Positions 24,454-34,991 of a DNA stretch of 64,000 nucleotides are shown here, one piece after another; positions within the stretch are counted from its first letter, which is position 1; the number at the start of each line of letters is the position of its first letter. Where the stretch lies: contig JAJKFJ010022585.1 of assembly GCA_027382625.1 (NCBI GenBank), positions 1 to 64,000 on the forward strand, in the 5' to 3' direction. A program made the translations under genes and the position numbers. The notes beneath the pieces were generated by a model. It saw only the letters and a program-made list of their open reading frames with translations. It was not told the DNA's origin and ran no database searches. The stretch is from Tetmemena sp. SeJ-2015 (lineage: Eukaryota > Ciliophora > Spirotrichea > Sporadotrichida > Oxytrichidae).

Positions 24454-24802
24454 TTTTCTGATTACAATTGATGATTGAAATAAATATTTTAGTTTATAAA
24501 TTTCCACTTGTGTGATACCAATTAATTTTATAAACACTCTTTATTCTTCCGACACAAATAGATTTCTAGTTTTAAGGGAAGTATTGATTTTAGAAATATA
24601 TCACTAGGAAATTGATCGAAATAAAATCTCAAGTTGTCTATAAATGTTATGGCTATCTTTATTCGTATATTTGACTACTAATGTTCTAATGATTATCTTC
24701 TCCTTTTGATGATTTTTATTTGCTCTTTTTATGTCTATTTTTGCATTAAAACGGCTTTATTCCAAAACTCTTTATTCGTTTTAAATTTTCTATTTTTAAG
24801 TC
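24454..24802. other. AT-rich spacer
   Basis: T-rich sequence between TIM23 and the dehydrogenase-like gene. No feature seen. Confidence 0.5.
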
Positions 24803-26130
24803 TCACTCTTCTATAGATGATAAGGTAAATTAATGAAATATTGATTATGATCTTGAGCATTCTGGATTTGAATATTTCTTAGTAAGCTTCGAATGAAGAT
24901 TAAATTAAATATATGTACTTTTAACAATGTAAAAGAAACTTGAACTTAAATTCAAAGAGGCATTGAAATACGCTCTGAGAGCATCCAAATTTTAATTATC
25001 TTCTACTTATACTACTATCTTTATTTCTTCTAGTTCATTTGATATTGCAGGTTAAGCATCTAAATATTCCTTTTTAGGATCCTTATTATAAATACCCTCT
25101 AGATTTAGAATTAGGGATTAACCAGGAGCTGAAAGTAAAAGTTTGTAAAATATATGCACCAAAAAGGAAAAGTTTTCCATTTCTTGTTTCATCCTCATTC
25201 GAGAAATATTCAAACAATTTAAAGAATATAAAGAGCGATTTCAATGTCTTGAAGTTATTGATACCAATTATTTAGCTGTTGATTCACTACTTGCTCTTGG
25301 AAATCATTCAAATTATGCAAATTCACTTCCATCTCATGTGCTTCTTTTAGTATTTTATTCTTTTTATAAATTTTTCTTTTAATTGATTAACACAAGATGT
25401 CATCTTAATTTCTACAATTGGCATAAAATAATAAACCAAAAGCCACATAATTACAAGTATTTCATAAAAATCTTGCTAAGTTTTTCTTGATAGTCGTAAA
25501 TAAATTTAATATATTTAGAGCATTACTAATTACAGAATCTATTTAAGATGGATTTACATTTAATATAAGGCATTTACGAGGAGATCGACACAAAAATTAG
25601 TGAGGCCATTAAGAGTAGCCAGAACCTTGTTCTCATCAATTTCATTTAACTCTGGATTCAGGTAAATAAGTTTGACCTGAACATGTCTTCTGACTTCGTC
25701 AACTAATTCACACTCTAATTTATGCAACTCATCTATATTGCTATCTACTAATATCAGTCCGTACTTTTAATTTATCAATTGCAAAAATGTTAATTAAATA
25801 GAGGATTTTTTATAGCTAGGTATTTAGCCACTTCTTTTCCAATTGGTGAACATGCGCCATAGATCACTGCGTACCGCTGAATTTTATTAATCTTGTAGAT
25901 TTTATTGTGTAAAAACCCCTCTTCAGTTTGGAACGAAAGAGCTCCAAAGTTCAAAATAAATAAATCTCATTTGCTAAGTTGAGTGCTCTTTTTATCTTAT
26001 CTATGCTTCGATAGAATTTGGAGCAAAGATATATTGAATTCAAAAAGCCCACTGCAATAAAAAATAGATAAGTTCAACTGCTAAAGGAATAAGTGAATAA
26101 GGGGATGTCTTTTGGAATTATTTCTACCAT
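24803..26130 (-). CDS. Short-chain dehydrogenase/reductase-like protein (HSD17B12/HSDL1-like)
   Basis: The N-terminus MVEIIPKDIPLFTYSFS is followed by a probable 27-nt intron (gttgaac...ttgcag), then GFLNSIYLCSKFYRSIDKIK and, after an IES, INKIQRYAVIYGACSPIGKE, a variant of the SDR cofactor motif TGxxxGIG. YGLILVDSNIDELHKLECEL matches the second strand/helix of ketoacyl-CoA reductase-like SDRs. The C-terminal part includes LLLSAPGQSLILNLEGIYN and ALRAYFNASLNLSSS. A clear catalytic YxxxK is not visible, so this could be an inactive paralogue or a gene whose active-site segment is hidden by an unresolved IES or scrambled MDS. Family-level call only. Confidence 0.6.
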
Positions 26131-26609
26131 TGATGTTAATATTTTATGATTTTAAATTTTAAGGAATATTTCAAGAAAAACAAAGAATAAAATTGAAAAA
26201 GAGGACTAGAGATTCTACAAAATAATTCATTATGAGACAGCAGAAGTCAAGGTCACCTTCCTAGATGACTTTAGATTGCCTGTTTAAGGTTAAATTTAAC
26301 ATGATTATAAGAATTAATAAAGAAATTAATTATTCACAACTTATTTTCACTTTCTTATCATATTATGGGGTTTTTACTACTTACTATTCACTGCAAACAT
26401 TGCTCAGATAAATCATTTGCCATTTTACTAAGCACTCTAGAGGATATATTTAAATTTTAGAATAATTTTAGCGCAGATAAGTTAAAAATTGATAGGAATA
26501 GGTCATATTTGCAAGAAATATAATTAATTTAATTAAATTAAAGATGATTTAATTAAATTGAGAAAAATAAAAAAACGTCTAATTTTAACATTGAAATAAA
26601 TAATCTAAA
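26131..26609. other. Intergenic AT-rich spacer
   Basis: Very AT-rich sequence with TTAATTAAATTAAA-type runs near 26530. No gene signal seen. Confidence 0.5.
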
Positions 26610-29041
26610 TCATAGTTTCCCTCTAATTAAAGGCATTATATTTTCTTAAAATCCTTTTATGAGTTTTGGCTAGTTTAAGGAACTTCTTCTTGCTGCGTCT
26701 AATTAGGTTTGGTAAACATCCCCATATGAGTTACCGATATTTGATTAAAGGAACTCATCAGGGATATCACATGCCTCAACCATAGGTATCATTGAGGGTC
26801 TTGATGATTATAATTTGACATTATAATCATTCGTAAAGAGCAGAGTTGTTTTGAAGGATGTCATTGATAGCAAAAAGACGCAGAAGATTTGTGAGATGAT
26901 ATTTGAGACGATCACATTTTATGAATCCCTAAGTATCTAATTTGCTTTTGAAAATTTTGAATGTCATCAAGATAATGTGAGCTCTAAATTAATTGACAAA
27001 AATTAACTCTGGTCATCTAGATAATTTCAAGAGCAAATATTGAATGAGTCTTTTTACTTCCTGATGCTTAGCTTTCTTTCATCTTCTTTGAAGCATTAAA
27101 ATCTTTATTAGATAAATAAAAAAATTTAGAGTTTAAATTTGAAAGAGAATAATTGAATAGTGACCTTAAAAATTTAGCAAGATGATTAATTTTAAGTTCT
27201 TAATAAAATTTTATCTCAAAATTGAGATGATCCTTGTTAAAAACATTAAACATTAAAAAGTAGATGCAGACAAAAGAGTAAATAATTACTTACACTAACA
27301 GCAGTATTACTCATTTTATTTTTATAATTCTCTTTAAATTCTCATTAATAATAAATTATAATTTTTAAAGCAGCTATGATTAAAAATCGAGCTCTTGATT
27401 CTAATGCCTTTTGTAACAACTCTAAATCATAGATTTCTTCAACTTACTTTATCTCTGGCATTTGATCTTAATCGTCGTTAAGATATGCAAATATTCCTTG
27501 AGCCTTCTTAGCTTTCAAAACTTCAAAAGCATTTTTGAAGATAAGTCTTGAAGATTGCTAGAGCATAACTATAGTGTCACCTTCGCCAGTAGCTGTTGGC
27601 AAAAATGTTAATTACAGAGGTCCTATAGCTTAAACTAATTAATTAACTTATTTATTAAGCATTACCACAGAGGAATGCAGCAGCCCCAATAGAGTCTCTA
27701 AGCATATCTATACCTTCGCAAGATGATTTAGTAAAATAAGCTTTCATCCCAGATGTGAGATGATGAAGGAGGTCTAGCTTGCTGAAATCACCTTTTTATG
27801 TATCTCTTAGAACTTATTAATGCATTTCTATTATTTCCAAACAGCAAAACCTCATAGCATAAATTAGAGCCAGCAAGTATCCATATTTTTGCATATGAGT
27901 CTAATAATCTAAAATCTTCCTCTCCTCCTTACTTTCATCTAGATAAATGAAATTAATTTCAATTTATCTAGAGTGCTAAACTATCTTCTGATGACTGAGT
28001 ATCTAGTTGCAATTAGTAAAGCCTATCCGAGAGTGAATGGAGAGTAGCACATAAGTTGAATTCTAGTAGCAACCATAATAGAGTAGAGGATTCTTTGGTC
28101 TCCTTTATTAATAACTACTCCATCTTTGCTTATTTCAATATACCTCCCTAAAAGATTTTCCCTTGGAACTCTCACGTTACTAAACCTTAAATATCCGTTT
28201 TCTTTGTCATTTACAATTATTTTAGGGCCAATATCGCCACATTCTATTCCATCCAACCTCTCGTGCGTCTCTCTATCTCTTATTTAAACTAAGAAAGCTT
28301 AGACTCCATAATCCTTTGAGTTTGATATCATTCTGGCATAAACGACTGCGTAATTTGCCATGATTCCCATCTCTCCAGGCCAGAACTTTGTAGATGTAAC
28401 AGTAGGGGAATCCAGAATAAACGATTCAGATTCTTTCTCATAAATTGCAGTTGTTTCAATTCCCTATATGCTGAGTACGACTTTATTAGCTTACAGCAAC
28501 ATTGGAGCCATGACCTAGTTCCGTTTATGCATAGCACCCTATGATCCTCATGCTTTTAATGAGAGGATCTAACTCAGCAACTTGCTAATCTGTGCCAAGA
28601 TTTTTTACGGCTTGCTAAAACATAGAAAAAGAGAGGCCAACAGGGCTCTATATTTTTGTTAATGGTTAAAATAGTGATTACCGTCCCTTGATAGATATAC
28701 CACGCCCATGAGTAGTAGTCGTTTTCATTTTCTAAGAACCAACCTGTTTTATCAATTTCATAAAGTCTTCTCACCCTTTAGAGATGTCTTTCAATTTATT
28801 ACTCTCTCGACTTCTCATAACAATCTGCATCTTTCCTCAGAATAGGATCACTAATTATTTATGAAACCTTATGATGCCAATCCTCGTAGACTTTTCTAGA
28901 CCCGAAAAATAGGTGAGATAACTCTTTTTAGTCAAAGTCTAAATTTTTGCGTTCCTCAAGCAAATCTGTGGCCACCACTTTATACAAATATAAAAAAAAA
29001 TATAAAACTTTATTTTCAATAGAGCCTGCTTTAAACTACAT
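26610..29041 (-). CDS. ACOX: Peroxisomal acyl-CoA oxidase, copy 1, scrambled germline form
   Basis: Flavoenzyme of peroxisomal beta-oxidation that converts acyl-CoA to trans-2-enoyl-CoA and makes H2O2. Seen in order: DLLEERKNLDFDQKEL, SPVGLSFSMFQQAVKNLGTD, CYAQTELGHGSNVAGIETTA, DSPTVTSTKFWPGEMG (FAD/substrate motifs), GPKIIVNDKENGYLRFSNVR, RRQFSTLDESKEERKILDYQ, SSCEGIDMLRDSIGAAAF, LPTATGEGDTIVMLQQSSR and the C-terminal VEACDIPDEFLQSNIGNSYG. It ends GKL with no plain SKL-type signal. Introns: 28464-28494 and 28648-28681. IESs use pointers ATAAAGT, TCTAGAT and GCT. The segment between ALYE and PMVEACD is missing here and lies at 29192-29279. Adjacent paralogue: 29383-31642. Confidence 0.93.
26802..26827. 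other. 26-bp IES marking the scrambled junction of ACOX copy 1
   Basis: Flanked by two different pointers, plus-strand TGAGGGTCT (26793-26801) and CATTCGTAAAGA (26828-26839). They do not match each other; each matches one end of the displaced segment at 29192-29279. This is the diagnostic of a scrambled junction. Confidence 0.92.
27944..27972. other. IES in ACOX copy 1, pointer TCTAGAT
   Basis: 29-bp insert; plus-strand ATCTAGA at 27937-27943 and 27966-27972. Removal gives FSTLDESKEERKILDYQ. Copy 2 has no IES here. Confidence 0.92.
28984..29013. other. IES at codon 12 of ACOX copy 1, pointer ATAAAGT
   Basis: 30-bp T-rich insert; plus-strand ACTTTAT at 28977-28983 and 29007-29013. It sits at the same place as the 31553-31600 IES of copy 2 (ENK|VVATDL versus DK|VVAQDL). 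Confidence 0.9.
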
Positions 29042-29191
29042 GGATTTTGCACTTTTATTTAATAAAAATAAGGATAGATGATAATATTTAATCTTAATCA
29101 TTAACACAAATCAGTAGTTTATTGAATCTTTTATTTCCGGAATAGAAATACTTCAATCACTTAAGATACTCTTAAATAAATTAATTATAAA

Positions 29192-29279
29192 TGAGGGTCT
29201 GATGTCTTGTAGAAGTTAAGTCAATGCCTCCTGGAACAAATTCAACGAGCCACTTCTAAAGAATCCGCATTCGTAAAGA
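29192..29279 (-). CDS. ACOX: Displaced (scrambled) coding segment of ACOX copy 1
   Basis: 88-bp segment upstream of the copy 1 start codon, same strand. It encodes ECGFFRSGSLNLFQEALTQL then LQDIRPS, the helix that precedes the VEAxDIPDE block in acyl-CoA oxidases. Its 5' end carries TCTTTACGAATG and its 3' end AGACCCTCA (minus-strand sense). Both are found in the same orientation around the 26-bp IES at 26802-26827. Inserting the segment there gives ALYECGFF...IRPSMIPMVEACD with no frame break. Pointer lengths are 12 and 9 bp. It lies between the 3' end of copy 2 and the 5' end of copy 1. Confidence 0.94.
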
Positions 29280-29382
29280 TTACAACAATTTTTAAGATTT
29301 CTCGAATGCTAAGATTAGTTATTGATAATTAAATTGAAGAGTGTTGAATTCCTGTAAATTTTCTATCTGAGGTGGTTATTTT

Positions 29383-31642
29383 TCAAAGTTTACCTCTTAT
29401 GATAGGAAGCATGTTTTCCTCAAATCCTTGTATAAAGTTGCTTTTATTTAAAGCACTCTGTCTGGCGTATTTTACAACTATTATATATAATAATTTCATT
29501 TTATTTGAAATATTGAAGCTGAGTGTCATAGATATCTCCGTAAGAGTTTCCAATTGCTGACTAAAGTTGCTCGTCAGGGATGTCAAAAGCCTCCACAAGT
29601 GGTATCATGAAGGGTCATCAAATTATTATATAATCCGCACTCATACAAAGCACAGTTATTCTTCACTAAGTCATTTATCGCAAACAGCTTTAGTAGTTAT
29701 GTTAGATGGTGATTAAGCCTTTGACACTTTATGGTATTTCTTTTGAGGAGGTTTTCTTTGAAGATACTAAATGTAATATAGAACAGGTGAGATTCATAAT
29801 AATTAAACAGATATATTATGAAGGAGATCTTGTCAAATTCATTATATCAATAGCATAAACCGAATTTAATCTGTCATTTTAACTTTCTTGGCTTTTTGCA
29901 AGCTTTTTGACAGTTTCAAAAATTTAGTAACTTGCTCTTAATCCGAGAGCCTAGTCCAAAATTTCTATATCTATCTTTAAAATAATATTGAATAAATTAT
30001 TTATCATTTAACCCTAAATCAAAGACGGCTTAGAATTTTGATTTTAAATTTGCTGCTAGTACTTATTAAGGTAGGCAAATATCCCGCTAGAAGGCTATCC
30101 TTTCAATACATTGATTGCTGTTTTAAGTATTAGTTTTGAGGATTACTAGAACATTACGATTGAATCTCCTTCAACGGTAGGGCTTGGAGAATAAGATAAA
30201 AGCAAGGGGCTAAGTAATTTTATAAAAAAAAAACGATAATAATTTAAAGTCCATTATAGGATAAGAAACCTGCCGCGCCCACAGAATCTCTTAAGGCATC
30301 TATCCCATCATAGGTTGATTTGGTAAAGAACGCTTTTATACCAGAAGTCAAATGATGCATCAACTCTAACTTGCTAATGTCACCACTTTTAATCTCTGAT
30401 AGAGTCTATCTATGGAGCTCTACTATCTCTAGAGCTGTAAATCTTTGAGCATAGACTAAGGCCAAAAGTGGAGCATACTTATGCATCTAGGTTTAATAAT
30501 CTAATATTTTTCTCTCAATCTGAGTTCCATCATGGGTAGAAAACTATCTTCTTAAAACTGAATACCTGGTAGCTATTAACAAGGCTTAAGATAGTGCCAC
30601 AGGAGATGTTGCTATGAATTGTATCCTTGTCTTAAGCATGACTGAGTAAAGAATCCTAGGATCTCCTTTTCTCTTTACTTTACCATCTTTAGATACCTCA
30701 ATATATCTTGCGAGAAGGCTTATCTTAGGAACTCTTGTGTTTGAAAACCTAAGATATCCATTTTCTTTTTCATTTACTGCCATCTTAGTACCAATATCTC
30801 CCCCTTCTATACCTTATAATAGCTGGTGAGAGTCTAGATCTCTAAGTTGGACCATGAATGGCTAAACGCCATGATCTTTTCCGCTTGATAACAATCGTGC
30901 ATAAATGATAGCATAGTTAGATATTTTACCAATCTCACCAGGCCAAAATTTTGTCGACGTCACTGTTGGAGAATTCAATATAAATGTCTCACTTTCTTAG
31001 TCATAGGTTGCAGTCGTCTCTATTCCCTAAAGTAATATCATTGGAGAGTTTTATATATTACAGAAACGTTGGAGCCGTGCCCTAATTCAGTTTAGCCATA
31101 ACATCCTAAGATTCTTAACTTCTTAATATCCTCCATCCATAGTTTCTTCTAATCATCAGAAGATAGACTTTCAACTGCTGTGTAAAACATAGTTAGAGTT
31201 AAACTCAGAGGGTACTATAGAACTTAGTTAAAAAAGAGGAAGAAATTATTACATTTCCATGATAAACATAGTAAATCCAATGGTGGTAGTCATTCTCGTT
31301 TTACAAAAAGTATTTCTCCTTATTGATTTCGTAGAGTCTTCTCACAATTTGGAGATATCTTTCGAGTTACTGTTATCTCGTCATCTCAAACCAGGTGTGA
31401 TCTCTTCTCAAAATGGGATCTTAAATAATTAGAGAGACTAGATCGTGATAATCTTAGTGAATCTACTTCGATCCAAAGAGCAGATAAGTTAACTCTTTTT
31501 AGTCGAAGTCTAGATTTTTTCTCTCCTCTATCAAATCTTGAGCTACAACTTTAAAATTAAAGCATTATATTAGCTTCTTTCAATAATTGTAACAAACTTT
31601 ATCTTTAATAGATCCTAGTGTCGGGGGTTTCGAAATATCCAT
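29383..31642 (-). CDS. ACOX: Peroxisomal acyl-CoA oxidase, copy 2, scrambled germline form
   Basis: Tandem paralogue of the gene at 26610-29041. The start is MDISKPPTLGSIKDKV, then QDLIEERKNLDFDQKEL, CYGQTELGHGSNVSGIETTA, NSPTVTSTKFWPGEIG, TKMAVNEKENGYLRFSNTR, RRQFSTHDGTQIERKILDYQ, YDGIDALRDSVGAAGF, SPTVEGDSIVMFQQSSK and VEAFDIPDEQLQSAIGNSYG, ending IIRGKL at the TGA complement 29383-29385. Both introns sit at the same positions as in copy 1 but differ in sequence. IES pointers include AAAGTT (N-terminus) and AAATA (near 29500). The helix between ALYECG and PLVEAFD is absent and lies at 31709-31832. Sequence divergence from copy 1 suggests an old duplication. Confidence 0.93.
29617..29631. 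other. 15-bp IES marking the scrambled junction of ACOX copy 2
   Basis: Flanked by unmatched pointers, plus-strand ATCATGAAGGGTC (29604-29616) and AATCCGCACTC (29632-29642). Each matches one end of the segment at 31709-31832. Confidence 0.92.
31553..31600. other. IES at N-terminus of ACOX copy 2, pointer AAAGTT
   Basis: 48-bp insert; plus-strand AACTTT at 31547-31552 and 31595-31600. Removal gives IKDKVVAQDLIEER. Confidence 0.9.
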
Positions 31643-31708
31643 TTTTATATTTTAATATCTTAAGATTTTCTCTCGGAATAAATATTTTTTCGATTAAAAA
31701 TAAAAATG

Positions 31709-31832
31709 ATCATGAAGGGTCTAATTTCTTTGAGTAAGATGGTCAAAGAGTCTGATAATAATTCAATAGAAATATTTAATTAACAAAACTAAAATGTTTA
31801 TAAATAGTCCCTGGCTTGAAGAATCCGCACTC
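31709..31832 (-). CDS. ACOX: Displaced (scrambled) coding segment of ACOX copy 2
   Basis: 124-bp segment upstream of the copy 2 start, same strand. Its ends carry GAGTGCGGATT (11 bp) and GACCCTTCATGAT (13 bp), identical to the pointers around 29617-29631. It contains its own small IES (pointer CTAT). After that is removed it encodes ECGFFKPGTIELLSDSLTIL then LKEIRPFMI, which fits in frame between ALYECG and PLVEAFDIPDE. The relative position is the same as the displaced segment of copy 1. Confidence 0.93.
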
Positions 31833-31922
31833 TAAATTATATTCCTGGGAAAGAAAATTAAAATATGATAATCTTGCTTCTTTTTCCTCATAGTTGCTCT
31901 TTATTGCATTTATAAATTAGGT

Positions 31923-34472
31923 TCACAAAATTTAAATATGTTTGAGAAATTTCCTGGGAGAAATCTTTGCGATAAGTTCCTTCTTCTCTATGTCAAAAGT
32001 ATTTGATTTGAATTTTACTATTGTCTCCTTCGTGAATTTCTTTTTGAGTTTGCTCGGTGCAAGCTGCACTTCTCCTTTTTCAGGGACCAAACCAGTCTTT
32101 AAATAGTTGCTATTTAAATCATACTCAAGCTGTCTATCGTTGCCCTCTTCTAAAGCTAAATTTTAATACCTTTTTCTGAATTTCATTAAATTCAAGCGTT
32201 TACAATAAATAAAAGCATTTATTTATTAATCTTCTGTAGATACAAAAGCATGGTCGATTTGCGAGGTCTTTGTTATGTTATCGACTGCGTTATGAATCAA
32301 GTCTGTGGTCCCTCTAATTGATCTATTAGAGAATCAAAAATATTAATCAAATCAAAATTAGAGCCTAGGCTGTTTCTTCTGGATTGCTAGGGTTCATTAT
32401 GCTTTTTGTAAATATCATAAAGATCACAATATATATATATAAAGCCTCAGAGCTTAGCTTCTCTACTCCTCTGGAAATACTCCTAGCAAGTTCGAGGAGC
32501 TATTCTTTTCAGTCTGCTTAAGAAGTACTCTCAGTTTCTTAGAATGCTGTCTCTTTAAATTCTAATTCGAGTGCGTATCAGATTGATTATCAAAGCTTAA
32601 ATTATAAATTATAGCTCGAAGTGGTCACAGTCTTCTAGAAACTCTTTTCATCAAACCCCATTCTAATAATCCTCTCTGATCATATATTTTGCATATTTAT
32701 AAAAATTTAAAACTGATGAGCTTTCGTCAGCAGCCTATGTTTCTAATTTATCGTTGCTGTCCAGCATCTGAATACCTATGGGTGGAGCCAAATTATTTTT
32801 TTTGCCATGTTCAAACGTATTTTAAGGCATGCCTCCATATATGAAGTTGGTGTTCTATTCTTGTTCTAAGCTTTTTATTTGCTTCAAGCTGCTCGCATAA
32901 ATACCTCCTCCTGACTTTAATAATTTTGGACTATTGGTGCTGTGAAAGACTTTCATAGTGAAGTCAGGAACTTTATCTTTTAAATTAAATTAAAACCTCT
33001 TGGTGCTTCTGAATTTAATTCATAATGTAAATTTTAAGAGATTGGAGATACTTGCTGTTTTGCGAAGTTTGAGAACTTATCTTACTTTAAAATAAATAAG
33101 CGAATTACTTTGCAGATCTGAGTGATTGTTAGTCTAGAACAAGTGACTTGGCAATTCAGGTATAGAGGGAGTTTTTGAAAATACGTTAGCTTAAGTTTCA
33201 AATGTATAGTGTGCTTTTGAGGTAGCAGTCTGTCGAAATTTTGAATTTTTGAACTTCTCAATCTCATGGCTCTTTAAAATATTTGCAACAGGTTCGTTCA
33301 CCTTTGCATTTCTTTTCTCGAAAAATATCCCTACATCAATCTCATTTTCGTGTCCTAAGGCCTTCAACTTATCTCTCCCACTTATTATGATTTCAAATAA
33401 ATAAATGAAGATTGCTCAAATGTTTCATAACTTTAACATTATTATATGATTTTGAATCTATTTAACTTTCTTCTTAAATTCGGTCAATTATATTAAATTT
33501 TAGTCTTCATAATTTTTAAATATGATCTCTGAGTTTTTCATTAAACTTGGAGAGCAGGGCGTTTATCCGCCTGTTGATATAGTTTCCTTGATTTGATATT
33601 TGTGTCTGATCTTTGCCTTAGCTTGCTCTATGTGGTTAAGAACTGCCTCACTCCTGTAATTTCTGAGAGCAGCCTTTGTCTATCCAATGAATTTGAGTAG
33701 CTTTCTATCACCTAGGGACTACAAGAGTAAATCTTCCTCAGATTATATTCCAGTCTTTTCTCCAATGGCGTCTAGAGAGGTCACTCTTTAACTTCTCTTT
33801 TTCTTTTTAAGCTTGCTGATCATCTGCATTTTCTCTAGTTGTCTTTAATCAAAGGCCTGTTTCAGAATGTTCTCAAGCTCAAACTGCTCAGTCAACTCTT
33901 TCCTATGCTGCTCATCAAACTTCTGCACTACCTACTGGTTTAAACTCATTAATTGTGAGATATGTAAACTGCCTTTGAACTGTTAAAGTATACGATCTAG
34001 AAATAAAAAATATCACTGGACCCTTGGACTTAAGAGATGCTTTACTACCTGAGTTTAAAGAATTCTTCCCACCTGCAGTTGCAGCGCTAAATAACTTAGA
34101 CCTACTATCCAGTTGCATCTTTATCGCGCCGTGGCCGCCTTCATGATAGCTGCTTGAAAATATGCTCTTCGATTCGTAATTACTGTGTAAGTGATTATTG
34201 TTTACACTCAGCATGGAGTCCTTCAAATATGATTCATGACATTTTAAAACTTAGCAATAAATTGTATTTGATGATTACAAAAGGTTGCTGGGTTTATTAT
34301 AATCTATCCCTACTTGACCTCTGGAGACAGGTGCTTGAGAGGGAAGAGATAATCTGTTAGCTGTAAATATATTAAGTTTTCCCATAGTAGTTTAACGACT
34401 TGAAGAGAGAGTATCCATTCTCAGATCTTCAATTTTAAGAGCTGGCTATTTACGCATTACTGAATTACTCAT
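31923..34472 (-). CDS. Large coiled-coil hypothetical protein
   Basis: The start MSNSVMRKQPALKIEDLRMD is followed by a Ser-rich region (SRSKLFSAATAGGKNSLNSG) and, after an IES, a charged coil (VVQKFDEQHRKELTEQFELE; QRQLEKMQMISKLKKKKR) and LLKFIGQTKAALRNYRSEAV. Later parts read LKALGHENEIDVGIFFEKRN, SGGGIYASSLKQIKSLEQEQ and the C-terminal GLVPEKGEVQLAPSKLKKKF, ending at the TGA complement 31923-31925. Several frame changes mark unresolved IESs. No known family; a cytoskeletal or basal-body role would be a guess from composition only. The stop lies 91 bp from the displaced ACOX copy 2 segment. Confidence 0.7.
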
Positions 34473-34991
34473 TTTAGATGGATGTGATTTTTCGTAAAAA
34501 TCAATCTCACTCCCTTCCTCAAATGAAATATCTCTTCCCTTTAATTTCTATACCATGGCCTTTCTATTCTTTATACCTTCTAATAAAATGCTTATACCTT
34601 ATTTCTTGATTAACATTTTATAATTTCTAAGCTCATTTTTTTATCCACCAATCTATTCTTCTCCATTTGTTACTATCTGATTTCACTCTTGCTGACACCC
34701 TATGAAGTATTTAAATAAGACCTTTGAACTTACGAAGAGTTTGAAGTTAGGATTTGGGATATTGAAAGTGACATAGAACATTTTATATGGTTATCTCTTT
34801 TATAGTTTACTCTGCTTTTATAAACTAATCGATTAAAGGGATTTAGGATAATGGTTCTATGAATTTCTATAAATTCTACTTTTAAACAAGCAGAGTACAT
34901 TTAAGGATTGATTGAGAGAAAGTTAAATAGATTTTAATACTTATAATGGATCACTATATGCTTAATATTTGTATGATATGATTTATTTTAT
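34473..34991. promoter_or_regulatory. Divergent intergenic region
   Basis: 519 bp between the start codons of the minus-strand coiled-coil gene and the plus-strand ubiquitin-hydrolase-like gene. AT-rich, presumably holding both promoters and nanochromosome end sites. No motif identified. Confidence 0.45.
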
